Shown here: piece by piece, positions 25,023 through 32,715 of the stretch
Layout: each line of letters starts with the position of its first letter
Numbering within the stretch: the first letter of the stretch is position 1
Assembly (NCBI RefSeq): GCF_943169635.2
Contig: NZ_OW968186.1
Coordinates: forward strand, 186,001 to 250,000
Direction: 5' to 3'
DNA length: 64,000 nucleotides
Source of the DNA: Fenollaria sporofastidiosus
GTDB lineage: Bacteria > Bacillota > Clostridia > Tissierellales > Peptoniphilaceae
Program-made: the position numbers and the translations under genes
The notes under the pieces: model-generated
Database searches by the model: none
What the model was told of the DNA's origin: nothing
What the model saw: the letters and a program-made list of their open reading frames with translations, nothing else

Positions 25023-25918
25023 TATCTATTTATAGACGCAGCCATAAGTTTAAATGTGTGTCTATCTCCTCTTAAGGTTCTTGAAAGTTCAAAAATGTTT
25101 TCGCAAATGGCAAGGCCACCGTAACCAGAGTCGCCTATATGCTGAATGTCAGCGCCTAAAATTTTATTTCTAAGTGCAATGTCCCTAATGACTTCCTTTG
25201 GCGAACTTTCTTGCGAAGTGCCGATGGTAGTCATCACAAGAGCACCGTTTCTGTGAGCAAGCTCTACGATAGCTCTTACATCTTCATCGAAAACGCCTGG
25301 ACATGTGCCAACAGCTGGAACAGAAAGAACGTCAGCGCCCGCATCTAAGAAGCCTTTGTAAACATCAAGGTCTGCAATTTTCTCATCAACACCCGATGAA
25401 TGCATCTTGCCAGCAAAGATAAGTCCGTGGAAATATTTTTTCGCAAGCTTTATCGCCTCGTTAATGCCCTCGTTGTCAACGCCAGTACCAGGGTTTCCAG
25501 TAAACATAACGAAGTCGAATCCCATCTCATCAAGCTTTTTAATATTTTCTTCGCTTGCCTTTCTGCCATCACTAATTGCTTTCTTTTCGCTAAACATATT
25601 CTTGTCTTGAACTGGTTCTAGATTTACTCCGATAGGTCTCTTGACAAGATTTTTAAGCTTTTTAATGATGCCCACGCCGCTATAATCAAGGCCCTTAATT
25701 TTCTTTTCATTCACATCAAAAAAGTTAAGCAGAATTAAGTCAGCGCCAAAAGCCTTAGCAAGCTCAGACGATGTCACGCCATAAGTCGCAGGCTCTTGAA
25801 CCACAACATTCTCAGACAAAACAATCCTTGCTTCACAAGACTTAATCGCTTGTTTCAATTCATCTTTATTTAAATTAATGATCTCGTCGCCACTAAGATC
25901 AAAAAATCTCTTTAGCAT
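25022..25918 (-). CDS. TIM-barrel protein of unknown function (possibly DUF7916-type)
   Basis: 298 residues from the ATG at 25918 (AGAGGTGATT in front); longer readings would run through the terminator of the upstream gene. Repeating strand-helix segments (DLILLNFF, RPIGVNLEPV, FDFVMFTGNPGTGV, HGLIFAGKMHSSGV, GADVLSVPAVGT, GALVMTTIGT, ADIQHIGDSGYGG) indicate a TIM barrel with a phosphate-binding look at the C-terminus. Proteins like this have been annotated loosely as PEP-phosphonomutase- or dehalogenase-like; I do not assign a reaction. Coupled to an M20 peptidase gene. Confidence 0.65.
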   Translation of the reverse strand: MLKRFFDLSGDEIINLNKDELKQAIKSCEARIVLSENVVVQEPATYGVTSSELAKAFGADLILLNFFDVNEKKIKGLDYSGVGIIKKLKNLVKRPIGVNLEPVQDKNMFSEKKAISDGRKASEENIKKLDEMGFDFVMFTGNPGTGVDNEGINEAIKLAKKYFHGLIFAGKMHSSGVDEKIADLDVYKGFLDAGADVLSVPAVGTCPGVFDEDVRAIVELAHRNGALVMTTIGTSQESSPKEVIRDIALRNKILGADIQHIGDSGYGGLAICENIFELSRTLRGDRHTFKLMAASINR

Positions 25919-25956
25919 ATAATCACCTCTTGTATATATGTACCCATTTAGATAAT

Positions 25957-25984
25957 AAAATAGGTGAAGATTTCTCTCCACCTA
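25957..25984 (-). terminator. Terminator of the 26-kb ABC exporter (28-bp repeat copy 1)
   Basis: Hairpin TAGGTGgAGA/TCTtCACCTA followed by TTTT on the minus strand. The 28 bases are identical to 27548-27575. Confidence 0.8.
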
Positions 25985-25995
25985 TAGTCAATTTA

Positions 25996-27474
25996 TTAAG
26001 CTACGACTTTTCTTTCTAAATATATAGTCTCTACATTATTTAATTTATTCATAATGTCCTTGTCATGTGTAATCATTATAATTATCTTGCCATTATCATA
26101 TAGATCCGATATAAGCTTTGCAATTGCTTCTTTATTCTCAAGGTCTAAGAAGTTTGTTGGTTCGTCTATAATATACACGCTTTTATCTGTTAGTAGTGAT
26201 AAATCAAATTGAGCCTTTTTTCTTTGTCCTGATGACATCTTAGCTTTGTCCTCAAGCACGCCAAACTTTGATATCAAGTAATCTGCTGGTATATAAACTA
26301 TGTCTGAGTATGAAAGATCTTTTACTTCTTCACCGTTAATATATATCTTGCCATTATATCTCTTGTTATAATTAAGTATTGCCTCGACTATGGTTGTTTT
26401 CCCAGTACCATTGTCCCCGCAGATAATATTGATATGTGACGCATCAAAAGAAGTGTTTACTTTTTCGTTCAAAATCGTATCATCTTTACTTAAACACTCA
26501 AAATCTTTTAGTTCAATAGTTTTTATTTTATCATCTTTATACTTAGCTGCTTCTATCTCTAAAAATTCCGCAAAATTATTGATAGCTGGTTTATCGCTTA
26601 AATACTCATTTCTTATATCAAATAGCTCTTGCACTGGTCCCCAAAATTGTGAAACATAGAGCTGTGAAGCAAAGAATGCACCTATACTTATACTGCCATT
26701 AAATACAAAGTAGCCTGATAGTATAGTCATCATAAGTATGACACCATTTAAAATAAAATATATCATCCAGTTTTCAACTAAGGATTGTAATTTAAATTTT
26801 TTAAACAAAGTGTTCTTATACTTTTCCAAATAATCTTTTATATTAAAGAGCTGCTTCTTATCTAAAAGCCTTTCTGACTTGTTTATCTCGTACTTATCCA
26901 GAATGTAACCATTGATATTTTGTGTGTTTTGAATATTTTCTTCAGAATAATCAGAAATCTTATCTCCTAACTTGTATGAAACGTAAGCACCTACCGGCAC
27001 GCTTATAAGCATGACAAAAGCAAGTGTTACCGATATAGTAAGCATAATCACAAAGATGCAGATCATAGTGATAAATTGAAAGACTACATTGACTGGTGTC
27101 TTGAATATGTATTTACTCACAGCATCAAGGTTATGTGTAATCTCTTGATTAATTTTGTCACGGCTAATATTATTAGTTTTGAGATTGTATCTTAAAAGAT
27201 TGTCATCAAGCTTTTCATAGATATTAATGGTCGAGCGAGTACTTGCCTCTCCCTCAATGATGTCAAAAAAGTACATAACTCCCTGTCCTGCCACAAATAA
27301 AACTATATTGTATATAGCATATAAAATCATTTTATCAAAGTCCTTAGCAACTGATGCGTCTATAAATATACCTGATAGATATGGACTTAAAAGAAAAGTT
27401 ATTTTATATAGTATGTATATGATAATGTAGCTAAAGAAGTCTTTATTGGAAACATATTTTCTTAACTTCCACAT
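25996..27474 (-). CDS. ABC half-exporter next to twin small peptides
   Basis: 492 residues, the shortest of the four exporters. About six membrane spans (FFSYIIIYILYKITFLL, MILYAIYNIVLFVAGQGVMYF, VVFQFITMICIFVIMLTI and others) then an ATPase with Walker A GDNGTGKTTIV, signature MSSGQRKKAQ, Walker B SVYIIDEPTNFLD and H-loop MITHDKD. The Q-loop to signature stretch is short. Two tandem hydrophobic ORFs lie just upstream on the same strand, so export of or protection from these peptides is possible (inference). Own promoter and a G6-containing ribosome binding site. Confidence 0.84.
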   Translation of the reverse strand: MWKLRKYVSNKDFFSYIIIYILYKITFLLSPYLSGIFIDASVAKDFDKMILYAIYNIVLFVAGQGVMYFFDIIEGEASTRSTINIYEKLDDNLLRYNLKTNNISRDKINQEITHNLDAVSKYIFKTPVNVVFQFITMICIFVIMLTISVTLAFVMLISVPVGAYVSYKLGDKISDYSEENIQNTQNINGYILDKYEINKSERLLDKKQLFNIKDYLEKYKNTLFKKFKLQSLVENWMIYFILNGVILMMTILSGYFVFNGSISIGAFFASQLYVSQFWGPVQELFDIRNEYLSDKPAINNFAEFLEIEAAKYKDDKIKTIELKDFECLSKDDTILNEKVNTSFDASHINIICGDNGTGKTTIVEAILNYNKRYNGKIYINGEEVKDLSYSDIVYIPADYLISKFGVLEDKAKMSSGQRKKAQFDLSLLTDKSVYIIDEPTNFLDLENKEAIAKLISDLYDNGKIIIMITHDKDIMNKLNNVETIYLERKVVA

Positions 27475-27483
27475 AGTTTATCA

Positions 27484-27530
27484 CCCCCCTATATTATATA
27501 TATAATATCATGTCCTTAGATAGAGTGCAA
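27484..27530 (-). promoter_or_regulatory. Promoter and G-tract ribosome binding site of the 26-kb ABC exporter
   Basis: Minus-strand -35 TTGCAC (27525-27530), 17-bp spacer, -10 TATTAT (27502-27507). The ribosome binding site contains six consecutive Gs (27484-27489), 9 nt before the ATG; tract changes would alter Shine-Dalgarno spacing. Confidence 0.65.
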
Positions 27531-27547
27531 TACCTTTATTATTCAAG

Positions 27548-27575
27548 AAAATAGGTGAAGATTTCTCTCCACCTA
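27548..27575 (-). terminator. Terminator of the twin-peptide operon (28-bp repeat copy 2)
   Basis: Same 28-base hairpin as at 25957-25984, ending in TTTT on the minus strand, 10 bp after the stop of the 37-residue ORF. Confidence 0.8.
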
Positions 27576-27585
27576 AATAAACTAT

Positions 27586-27699
27586 TTACTTCTTTACTTC
27601 TTTGTATATCAAATAAAGTAGTACTATCTGTATAATTTCTGGTATTATAACGAACAATATTGTATTAGCTAAATTAACGCCTGCTTGTGCTCCATTCAT
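27586..27699 (-). CDS. Small hydrophobic peptide, 37 residues
   Basis: Short ORF with a strong GGGGG ribosome binding site 7 nt before its ATG. The peptide is one membrane helix (NTILFVIIPEIIQIVLLYLI) with a short polar N-terminus (MNGAQAGVNLA) and a lysine-rich end (YKEVKK). Its C-terminal LLYLIYKEVKK resembles the end of the preceding 48-residue ORF (LLYKIYAALREKK), suggesting duplication. The preceding stop codon lies within its translation initiation region, so the two are coupled. No known family recognised; a membrane regulator, toxin or bacteriocin-like product are all possible. Confidence 0.6.
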   Translation of the reverse strand: MNGAQAGVNLANTILFVIIPEIIQIVLLYLIYKEVKK

Positions 27700-27701
27700 A
27701 A

Positions 27702-27848
27702 CTATGCCCCCTTCTTTTCTCTCAACGCCGCATATATTTTGTATAGCAAGACTAATTTTGCCACTACAAAAACAATCCTTAATATATTATTGAAGCTAAA
27801 CAACAATATATTTTTTGATAATAAATATATCATGAGTAAATTATTCAT
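27702..27848 (-). CDS. Small hydrophobic peptide, 48 residues
   Basis: Short ORF with an AAAGGAG ribosome binding site 6 nt before the ATG. Predicted to span the membrane (LRIVFVVAKLVLLYKIY) with a second hydrophobic patch at the start (LLMIYLLSKNILLFSF) and a basic tail ending REKKGA. Transcribed with the similar 37-residue ORF and ended by a shared terminator. Two independent good ribosome binding sites and sequence likeness between the two products argue that they are real. Function unknown. Confidence 0.6.
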   Translation of the reverse strand: MNNLLMIYLLSKNILLFSFNNILRIVFVVAKLVLLYKIYAALREKKGA

Positions 27849-27900
27849 AAGAGACTCCTTTCTTAAACTTTTATCCGAGACTTCTTTATATCTTACTTTA

Positions 27901-27941
27901 ATTATACATCATCAATCATTTTTTTAAGTGCTTAAGTACTT
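27901..27941 (-). promoter_or_regulatory. Promoter and palindrome of the twin-peptide operon
   Basis: Minus-strand -10 TATAAT (27901-27906). A near-perfect palindrome AAGTGCTTAAGTACTT (27926-27941) overlaps the expected -35 position, whose own match to consensus is poor; this suggests activator or repressor control. Confidence 0.45.
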
Positions 27942-27970
27942 ATTTCTCTTGATAAAGCAAGTGATTGTTA

Positions 27971-28029
27971 AAAAAACGCCAAGATAAGCTCAGCGTCATT
28001 ATGTAAAGAGTAGAACTTGTCTACTCTCG
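27971..28029 (-). terminator. Terminator region after the peroxiredoxin gene
   Basis: Two hairpins: AGAGTAGA/TCTACTCT (28009-28029) just after the stop, then an ACGC/GCGT stem followed by seven Ts on the minus strand. Confidence 0.65.
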
Positions 28030-28037
28030 TAAATATC

Positions 28038-28607
28038 TTAGATTGTGCCTACTAGGTCCATGCCTGGAGTAAGTGTGTCTTCGCCTGGCATCCAGTTTGC
28101 TGGGCAAACTTTGTCGCCGTGCTCATTAACAAATTTAGAAGCTTCTAGCTTTCTTAGTAATTCCTTAGGGCTTCTGCCTATGCCCATATCGTGGATCTCA
28201 TATGCAGTTATAACTCCGTCTGGATTGATTACAAATGATCCTCTGTAAGCTTGTCCTTCTTCTTCGTTTAAAACTCCTAACATTCTAGAAAGTTCAAATG
28301 CTCTGTCAGCAATCATAACGTATTTAGCTTTTGAAACTGCTGGAGATGTCTTTTGCCACTCCATGTGAACAAATTCAGAGTCAGTTGAAACTGAATATAC
28401 TTCGCAACCAGCCTTCTTAAAGTTTTCATATTCTTCAGCAAGTGCTTCTAGTTCTGTTGGGCATACAAATGTAAAGTCTCCTGGGTAGAAGAAAAGTACG
28501 CTCCAGTGACCCTTAAGGTCTTCGTTTGTTACTTGGAAGAAGTCCTTACCTGCTTGAAATGCATTTACCTTAAATTCATCTAATTTTTTACCTATTAAAT
28601 TTGTCAT
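28038..28607 (-). CDS. ahpC: Peroxiredoxin (AhpC type)
   Basis: 189 residues from the ATG at 28607, which has a perfect AAAGGAGGT at the right distance; an upstream ATG has none. 2-Cys peroxiredoxin reducing H2O2 and organic peroxides. Peroxidatic Cys49 in FYPGDFTFVCPTE and resolving Cys in VCPANW near the C-terminus. No ahpF reductase gene adjoins, so a thioredoxin or separate reductase must recycle it. Divergent from the DUF1576 gene. Confidence 0.95.
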   Translation of the reverse strand: MTNLIGKKLDEFKVNAFQAGKDFFQVTNEDLKGHWSVLFFYPGDFTFVCPTELEALAEEYENFKKAGCEVYSVSTDSEFVHMEWQKTSPAVSKAKYVMIADRAFELSRMLGVLNEEEGQAYRGSFVINPDGVITAYEIHDMGIGRSPKELLRKLEASKFVNEHGDKVCPANWMPGEDTLTPGMDLVGTI

Positions 28608-28740
28608 TTTTACCTCCTTTATTAAGCTTCTTTCGCTCAGTTCATATATACCCAAAGCACATAGATAAATAACAAAAAATCCTATATTAATTTCACCAAT
28701 TATATGGTAAAATATATTTAATACAAAGGAGGCGCAAACA

Positions 28741-30003
28741 ATGATTAAGCTAAGTGACTATAGAAACAAGTATTTGTTACTGTACTTGTATGCAATATTT
28801 TTATTTATTACGGGCTTCGTCTTTAATACACCTGATGAAATTGTTTATGGCTTAAAAGTCATCTCTGTTTCATCTGCATCACTAGTTACAGACTATATGA
28901 AGCTTGCAAATATCGGTGCTGCCCTTGTAAATAATTCTATCATAACTTTGTTTTCCATTATGATACTTAATATTAAGAAAGTCGACCTAAAAGGTATACA
29001 TATAGCAGGCATCTTTGTAGTATCAGGCTTCTCACTATTTGGTAAGAATGTACTAAACTCTCTACCGCTTATGCTGGGTGTCATAGCATATACAAAACAG
29101 TACAATATTAAGTTCGAAGACAATATTGCAAATGCGCTTTTTGTTACATCGCTTGCGCCAATGGTTACAAATGTCTACCTACTAGTTGGCGGCTCCTTAG
29201 GAGTTATCTCTGCCTTTGCAGTAGGCTTTTTAGTCGGCTTTATATTCACGCCGCTACTAAAACCATTTAAGGCCTTCCACAAAGGCTTTAACCTTTACAA
29301 TGGCGGCTTCACTGCAGGCATCATCGCCATGTTCTACTCGGGCTTTCTAAAGACCATTAACATAAACTTGCCACAAAAGAGCATAGTCTTAAAGGGCTAC
29401 AACGACAAGTTCTTTCCGCTACTAATGTCGATGTTCATATTCTTCATAGTGCTTGGACTTTGCGAAAAAGATGCGCTTAAAAACTACTTCAAACTGCTTA
29501 AGAGGACTGGACTACTTCTGCAAAATTACGAAGCAGAGTTTGGTAATGGAGCTTGCCTTATAAACGCAGGAACGCTTGGTATAGTCTCAACGCTTTATGT
29601 CTTGCTCGTTGGAGGAGAGTTAAATGGACCCATCATAGGTGGCATACTAACAATCATCGGCTTCTCATTCATTGGTAAGGACATAAGAAACGCACTGCCG
29701 ATATTCCTAGGCATATACGCCGCGAGCCTAATTAATATGTACAACCCACACGACACGGCGCTACTACTTGCAAGTCTCTTCGGTACAACACTTTGCCCGA
29801 TATCAAACTACTACGGAAGCCTCGCAGGCTTCTTGGCAGGCTTCTTGCACATGGCGCTTATAAACAACGTAGGTGGTCTGCACTCAGGACTGAACCTTTA
29901 TAACAATGGCTTCTCAGGCGGCTTTATCGCTGCATTTATGGTGCCACTACTAGATACATTTTATAAAAGGCCAAAGTACTTGCAAGGAGAAAAAGAAATC
30001 TAA
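28741..30003 (+). CDS. DUF1576 family membrane protein
   Basis: 420 residues, about 10-12 membrane spans. The protein is an internal duplication: SGFSLFGKNVLNSLPLMLGV is echoed by IGFSFIGKDIRNALPIFLGI, and GFNLYNGGFTAGIIAMF by GLNLYNNGFSGGFIAAF. Such inverted or tandem repeats are typical of transporters and channels, so a transport role is likely but the substrate is unknown. GGAGGCG ribosome binding site; followed by a strong bidirectional terminator. Confidence 0.82.
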   Translation: MIKLSDYRNKYLLLYLYAIFLFITGFVFNTPDEIVYGLKVISVSSASLVTDYMKLANIGAALVNNSIITLFSIMILNIKKVDLKGIHIAGIFVVSGFSLFGKNVLNSLPLMLGVIAYTKQYNIKFEDNIANALFVTSLAPMVTNVYLLVGGSLGVISAFAVGFLVGFIFTPLLKPFKAFHKGFNLYNGGFTAGIIAMFYSGFLKTININLPQKSIVLKGYNDKFFPLLMSMFIFFIVLGLCEKDALKNYFKLLKRTGLLLQNYEAEFGNGACLINAGTLGIVSTLYVLLVGGELNGPIIGGILTIIGFSFIGKDIRNALPIFLGIYAASLINMYNPHDTALLLASLFGTTLCPISNYYGSLAGFLAGFLHMALINNVGGLHSGLNLYNNGFSGGFIAAFMVPLLDTFYKRPKYLQGEKEI

Positions 30004-30023
30004 TATATACTTACACATAAAAG

Positions 30024-30058
30024 AAGCAGGTGCACTAATGATGTGCATCTGCTTTTGT
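30024..30058. terminator. Bidirectional terminator between convergent genes
   Basis: 12-base arms AAGCAGGTGCAC and GTGCATCTGCTT (one mismatch) followed by TTTT on the plus strand, with A-rich sequence on the other side. Confidence 0.8.
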
Positions 30059-30069
30059 ATTAAGCTTAT

Positions 30070-31653
30070 CTATTTAATTCTTATCAAATTTTTATTCTTT
30101 ATCTCATATACTTTATCGGCAATTTTTTCTATGCTCTCATTATGAGAAACTAAAATTACTGTTTTATCTTTAGTAAAATCTTTTATGCAATCTATGACTA
30201 GCTCCGAATTATTTTTATCTATATAATTAAGCGGTTCATCAAAGATAAATACTTTTCCTGTGCTTTGAAATGCTCTTTCAAGCTCTATAAGCTTCTTCTC
30301 TCCACCAGACAGATTATTCATGCTTGAAGAAAGAACTGTATCTAAGCTAAGATTGTTTTTCTCTAGGAGCTTGATTATCTTTGTATCTGTATCAACACTT
30401 TTATTTGAAAACATATTGATATTTTCTTCTATAGTCCCATGGAATATATCTGCCTTATCAGGAACTAGCCTGATCATCTTATTTAATAAATTTGCTTCTT
30501 TATTGATTTTCGCTCCATTTAGATATATCTCTCCAGTATAATCAGTCTCAAGACCTGATACAACTCTAAGTAGGCTTGTCTTGCCTGAACCATTGCTTCC
30601 CTTTATCAGTATCTTCTCGCCTTTTTTTATCTCTAAATTAATCTTATCTAAAATAAGTTCATTGTATTCTATGGATAAATCTTTTAGCTCTAGTCTTTCA
30701 AAATCTTTTGCATCCTCATCTATAAGTTTGCTTTCAAAATTAATTACGCTAGCTAATCTTTCTTTGTGCATTTCATACAAGGACTTCTCTCTTGGATATG
30801 ACATGTAAAACTCTATCGGGTTCCAAAGCTTTGAGACATATTGGCTAAATAAAATCAAAGTTCCTATACTGACTGAGCCTTTAAAAACTAAAAAGCCGCC
30901 GAAAATGTATATGATTAGATCAAGCACGTTTAAAAGGCCATTTGACATAAAGTAATCATAAACTATATCAATCTTAAGTCTTTCAAAAACTTTTTCTAAA
31001 TATTTATCTAGGCCCGCTTCATTTTTTATAATTGTATCTTCACTTGAATTAAATGCTTTTATAGTGTAATTATAATTATAAAACTCTTCGATATTGCCAT
31101 TGAGCTTTTCATTTGCTTCTTCTATCGCTTTGTTAACTACAGCTTCTTTCTCGCTCATCTTGTTTTGTATGAAGTAAAATATTGGTAGTATTATAAGTAT
31201 AGATGCACTTAAAAGGGCGTTTTCTCTTAGCATAAGCAAAATAATCAAAACTAGGTAAATGCCTTTAACAATTCTTTTGTACGGTATTTCAATTATAAAG
31301 CTTCTAATGCCTTCAACATCTGAGTTAAAAAGCTGTATAATAGATCCTAAAGATTTGCTCTTTAAATTATTTAAACTTTCAAAGCCAAGATAATTGTAAA
31401 ACTTGCTTCTAAGCCTTCTTAATTCCTTCTCTTCATAATAAATCATGAAGTAATATGAAAGAGCTAATGTGCTTATGAAGGCTAATATCAAAACACAAAA
31501 TATTATGGCGTTAAATTTGAACAAAGTATAATCTTTATCACTAACTGTATCGACTATCCTTTTAATATAGATGGGCAGCGCAAGTGATATGAGCATATTC
31601 ATGCTTTGAAATATGTAATATAAATATTTAAGAAGTTTATTATTTTTCTTCAT
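30070..31653 (-). CDS. ABC half-exporter with palindrome-controlled promoter
   Basis: 527 residues from the ATG at 31653 (AGAGGTGA upstream; an earlier GTG lies inside the ribosome binding site). About six membrane spans in residues 1-300, then Walker A GSNGSGKTSLL, signature LSGGEKKLIEL, Walker B KVFIFDEPLNYID and H-loop VSHNES. All ATPase motifs look intact, so it may work as a homodimer. Substrate unknown; fourth such gene in 16 kb. Confidence 0.85.
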   Translation of the reverse strand: MKKNNKLLKYLYYIFQSMNMLISLALPIYIKRIVDTVSDKDYTLFKFNAIIFCVLILAFISTLALSYYFMIYYEEKELRRLRSKFYNYLGFESLNNLKSKSLGSIIQLFNSDVEGIRSFIIEIPYKRIVKGIYLVLIILLMLRENALLSASILIILPIFYFIQNKMSEKEAVVNKAIEEANEKLNGNIEEFYNYNYTIKAFNSSEDTIIKNEAGLDKYLEKVFERLKIDIVYDYFMSNGLLNVLDLIIYIFGGFLVFKGSVSIGTLILFSQYVSKLWNPIEFYMSYPREKSLYEMHKERLASVINFESKLIDEDAKDFERLELKDLSIEYNELILDKINLEIKKGEKILIKGSNGSGKTSLLRVVSGLETDYTGEIYLNGAKINKEANLLNKMIRLVPDKADIFHGTIEENINMFSNKSVDTDTKIIKLLEKNNLSLDTVLSSSMNNLSGGEKKLIELERAFQSTGKVFIFDEPLNYIDKNNSELVIDCIKDFTKDKTVILVSHNESIEKIADKVYEIKNKNLIRIK

Positions 31654-31683
31654 ATAAATCACCTCTTACTGTGAACTAATTTA

Positions 31684-31712
31684 ATTATATACCTTGAAGG
31701 TAATTTTATCAA
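31684..31712 (-). promoter_or_regulatory. Promoter with a spacer palindrome for the 30-kb ABC exporter
   Basis: Minus-strand -35 TTGATA (31707-31712), 17-bp spacer and -10 TATAAT (31684-31689). A perfect TACCTT-G-AAGGTA palindrome (31690-31702) fills the spacer next to the -10, a typical repressor position. Confidence 0.7.
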
Positions 31713-31721
31713 GATTAGCAC

Positions 31722-31753
31722 AAAAAAAAGATAAGCTCCATTGAACTTATCTT
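31722..31753 (-). terminator. Terminator of the TIGR04282/TVP38 operon
   Basis: Stem AAGATAAG/CTTATCTT with a 10-nt loop, followed by eight Ts on the minus strand, directly after the Fe-S protein stop codon. Confidence 0.85.
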
Positions 31754-31758
31754 ATAAT

Positions 31759-32715
31759 CTATCTTCCGCCATAGAATTTCATCTTTATTAATCTAGCTAG
31801 GCTTGTTGGAACAACTTTTTCGTCTGTACCAAGTATCATGGTAAGTGCGTGCTGATTAGCTATGCCGTTTTTTGTGAACTGTATCGAGCAGCTTGCGCAA
31901 TATGTTGTGACCATGCTCTCATAATTTTTTAGTCTATCTAAGAAGGCTTTCGCTATCTCGGGTTCGCCCTTGCTTGCAAGTCCTCCTAGGCCGCAGCATA
32001 AAACGTCTTTGTAGTCACTTTTGGCGTTTGGCATAAAATATTTTAAATCTTTAAACATCTCTTTGTGAACTTTGTCTGGACAAGGGTGGTAGATGTGAAA
32101 CTCATCTTCTAAAACCTTGCCTACGCCTAGCTCATAAAGCTTTTCATATATCGTTATAACGTTTATGTCTGTATAATCTTTAAAAAAGTGGTAGCAGTTT
32201 GGGCAGCATGTAACGACTCTCTTCACTTTTTTCTTAAGTAGAAGCATTTTGACGTGGTCAATGTTATTTTGCGCTCTGTCCTTGTCGCCACTCTCAAAGA
32301 CTGGCTTACCACAGCAGTCGATTGAGTAATCGCATCCATCTTCTCTAAATATCTCTATCATCTTCTTAGTTGTTTCTGGAAAAGCTCTCGGAAAAGCGCA
32401 GCCAAGCCATAAGAGATCCTTTGTTTTCTTATTGGAGTTGTTTCTAAATTTATATAGGGACTTCTCAAACTTCATCATTCCGAAGCCCTCATTTTTTCTA
32501 TGTATAAGTGAGATCTCTCTGCCATCTAAATCAACGGGACAGACCTCGTAGCAGCGTCCGCATAAAAAGCATGAGTAGGCTAAGTCATCTCTAGATGCGA
32601 AATCTGCTAAGTCAAGGCCATACTTCGTTAGAAAATCACAGTTTTGCGTACATAGTGAGCAGTCGAGGCAGGTCTCTTTGACATATTCTAAATAATTTTT
32701 CTTATCATCTTTCAT
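31759..32715 (-). CDS. CCG-domain Fe-S oxidoreductase (HdrD/GlpC-like)
   Basis: 318 residues from the ATG at 32715 (AAGGAG 8 nt upstream). Two 4Fe-4S motifs, CLDCSLCTQNC and CFLCGRCYEVCPVD, are followed by two CCG domains: WLGCAFPRAF...CCGKPVFESGD and HPCPD...CCGLGGLASKGEPE. This is the electron-transfer subunit plan of heterodisulfide reductase and glycolate/G3P dehydrogenase subunits, but no flavoprotein partner is adjacent. It is the last gene of the overlapping glycosyltransferase/TVP38 operon, so it may supply electrons to a redox step there (inference). Confidence 0.86.
   Translation of the reverse strand: MKDDKKNYLEYVKETCLDCSLCTQNCDFLTKYGLDLADFASRDDLAYSCFLCGRCYEVCPVDLDGREISLIHRKNEGFGMMKFEKSLYKFRNNSNKKTKDLLWLGCAFPRAFPETTKKMIEIFREDGCDYSIDCCGKPVFESGDKDRAQNNIDHVKMLLLKKKVKRVVTCCPNCYHFFKDYTDINVITIYEKLYELGVGKVLEDEFHIYHPCPDKVHKEMFKDLKYFMPNAKSDYKDVLCCGLGGLASKGEPEIAKAFLDRLKNYESMVTTYCASCSIQFTKNGIANQHALTMILGTDEKVVPTSLARLIKMKFYGGR

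Noticed and set aside
27685..27927. An 80-codon plus-strand open frame
   Set aside because: It runs opposite the two small minus-strand ORFs, has no ribosome binding site and covers their promoter.
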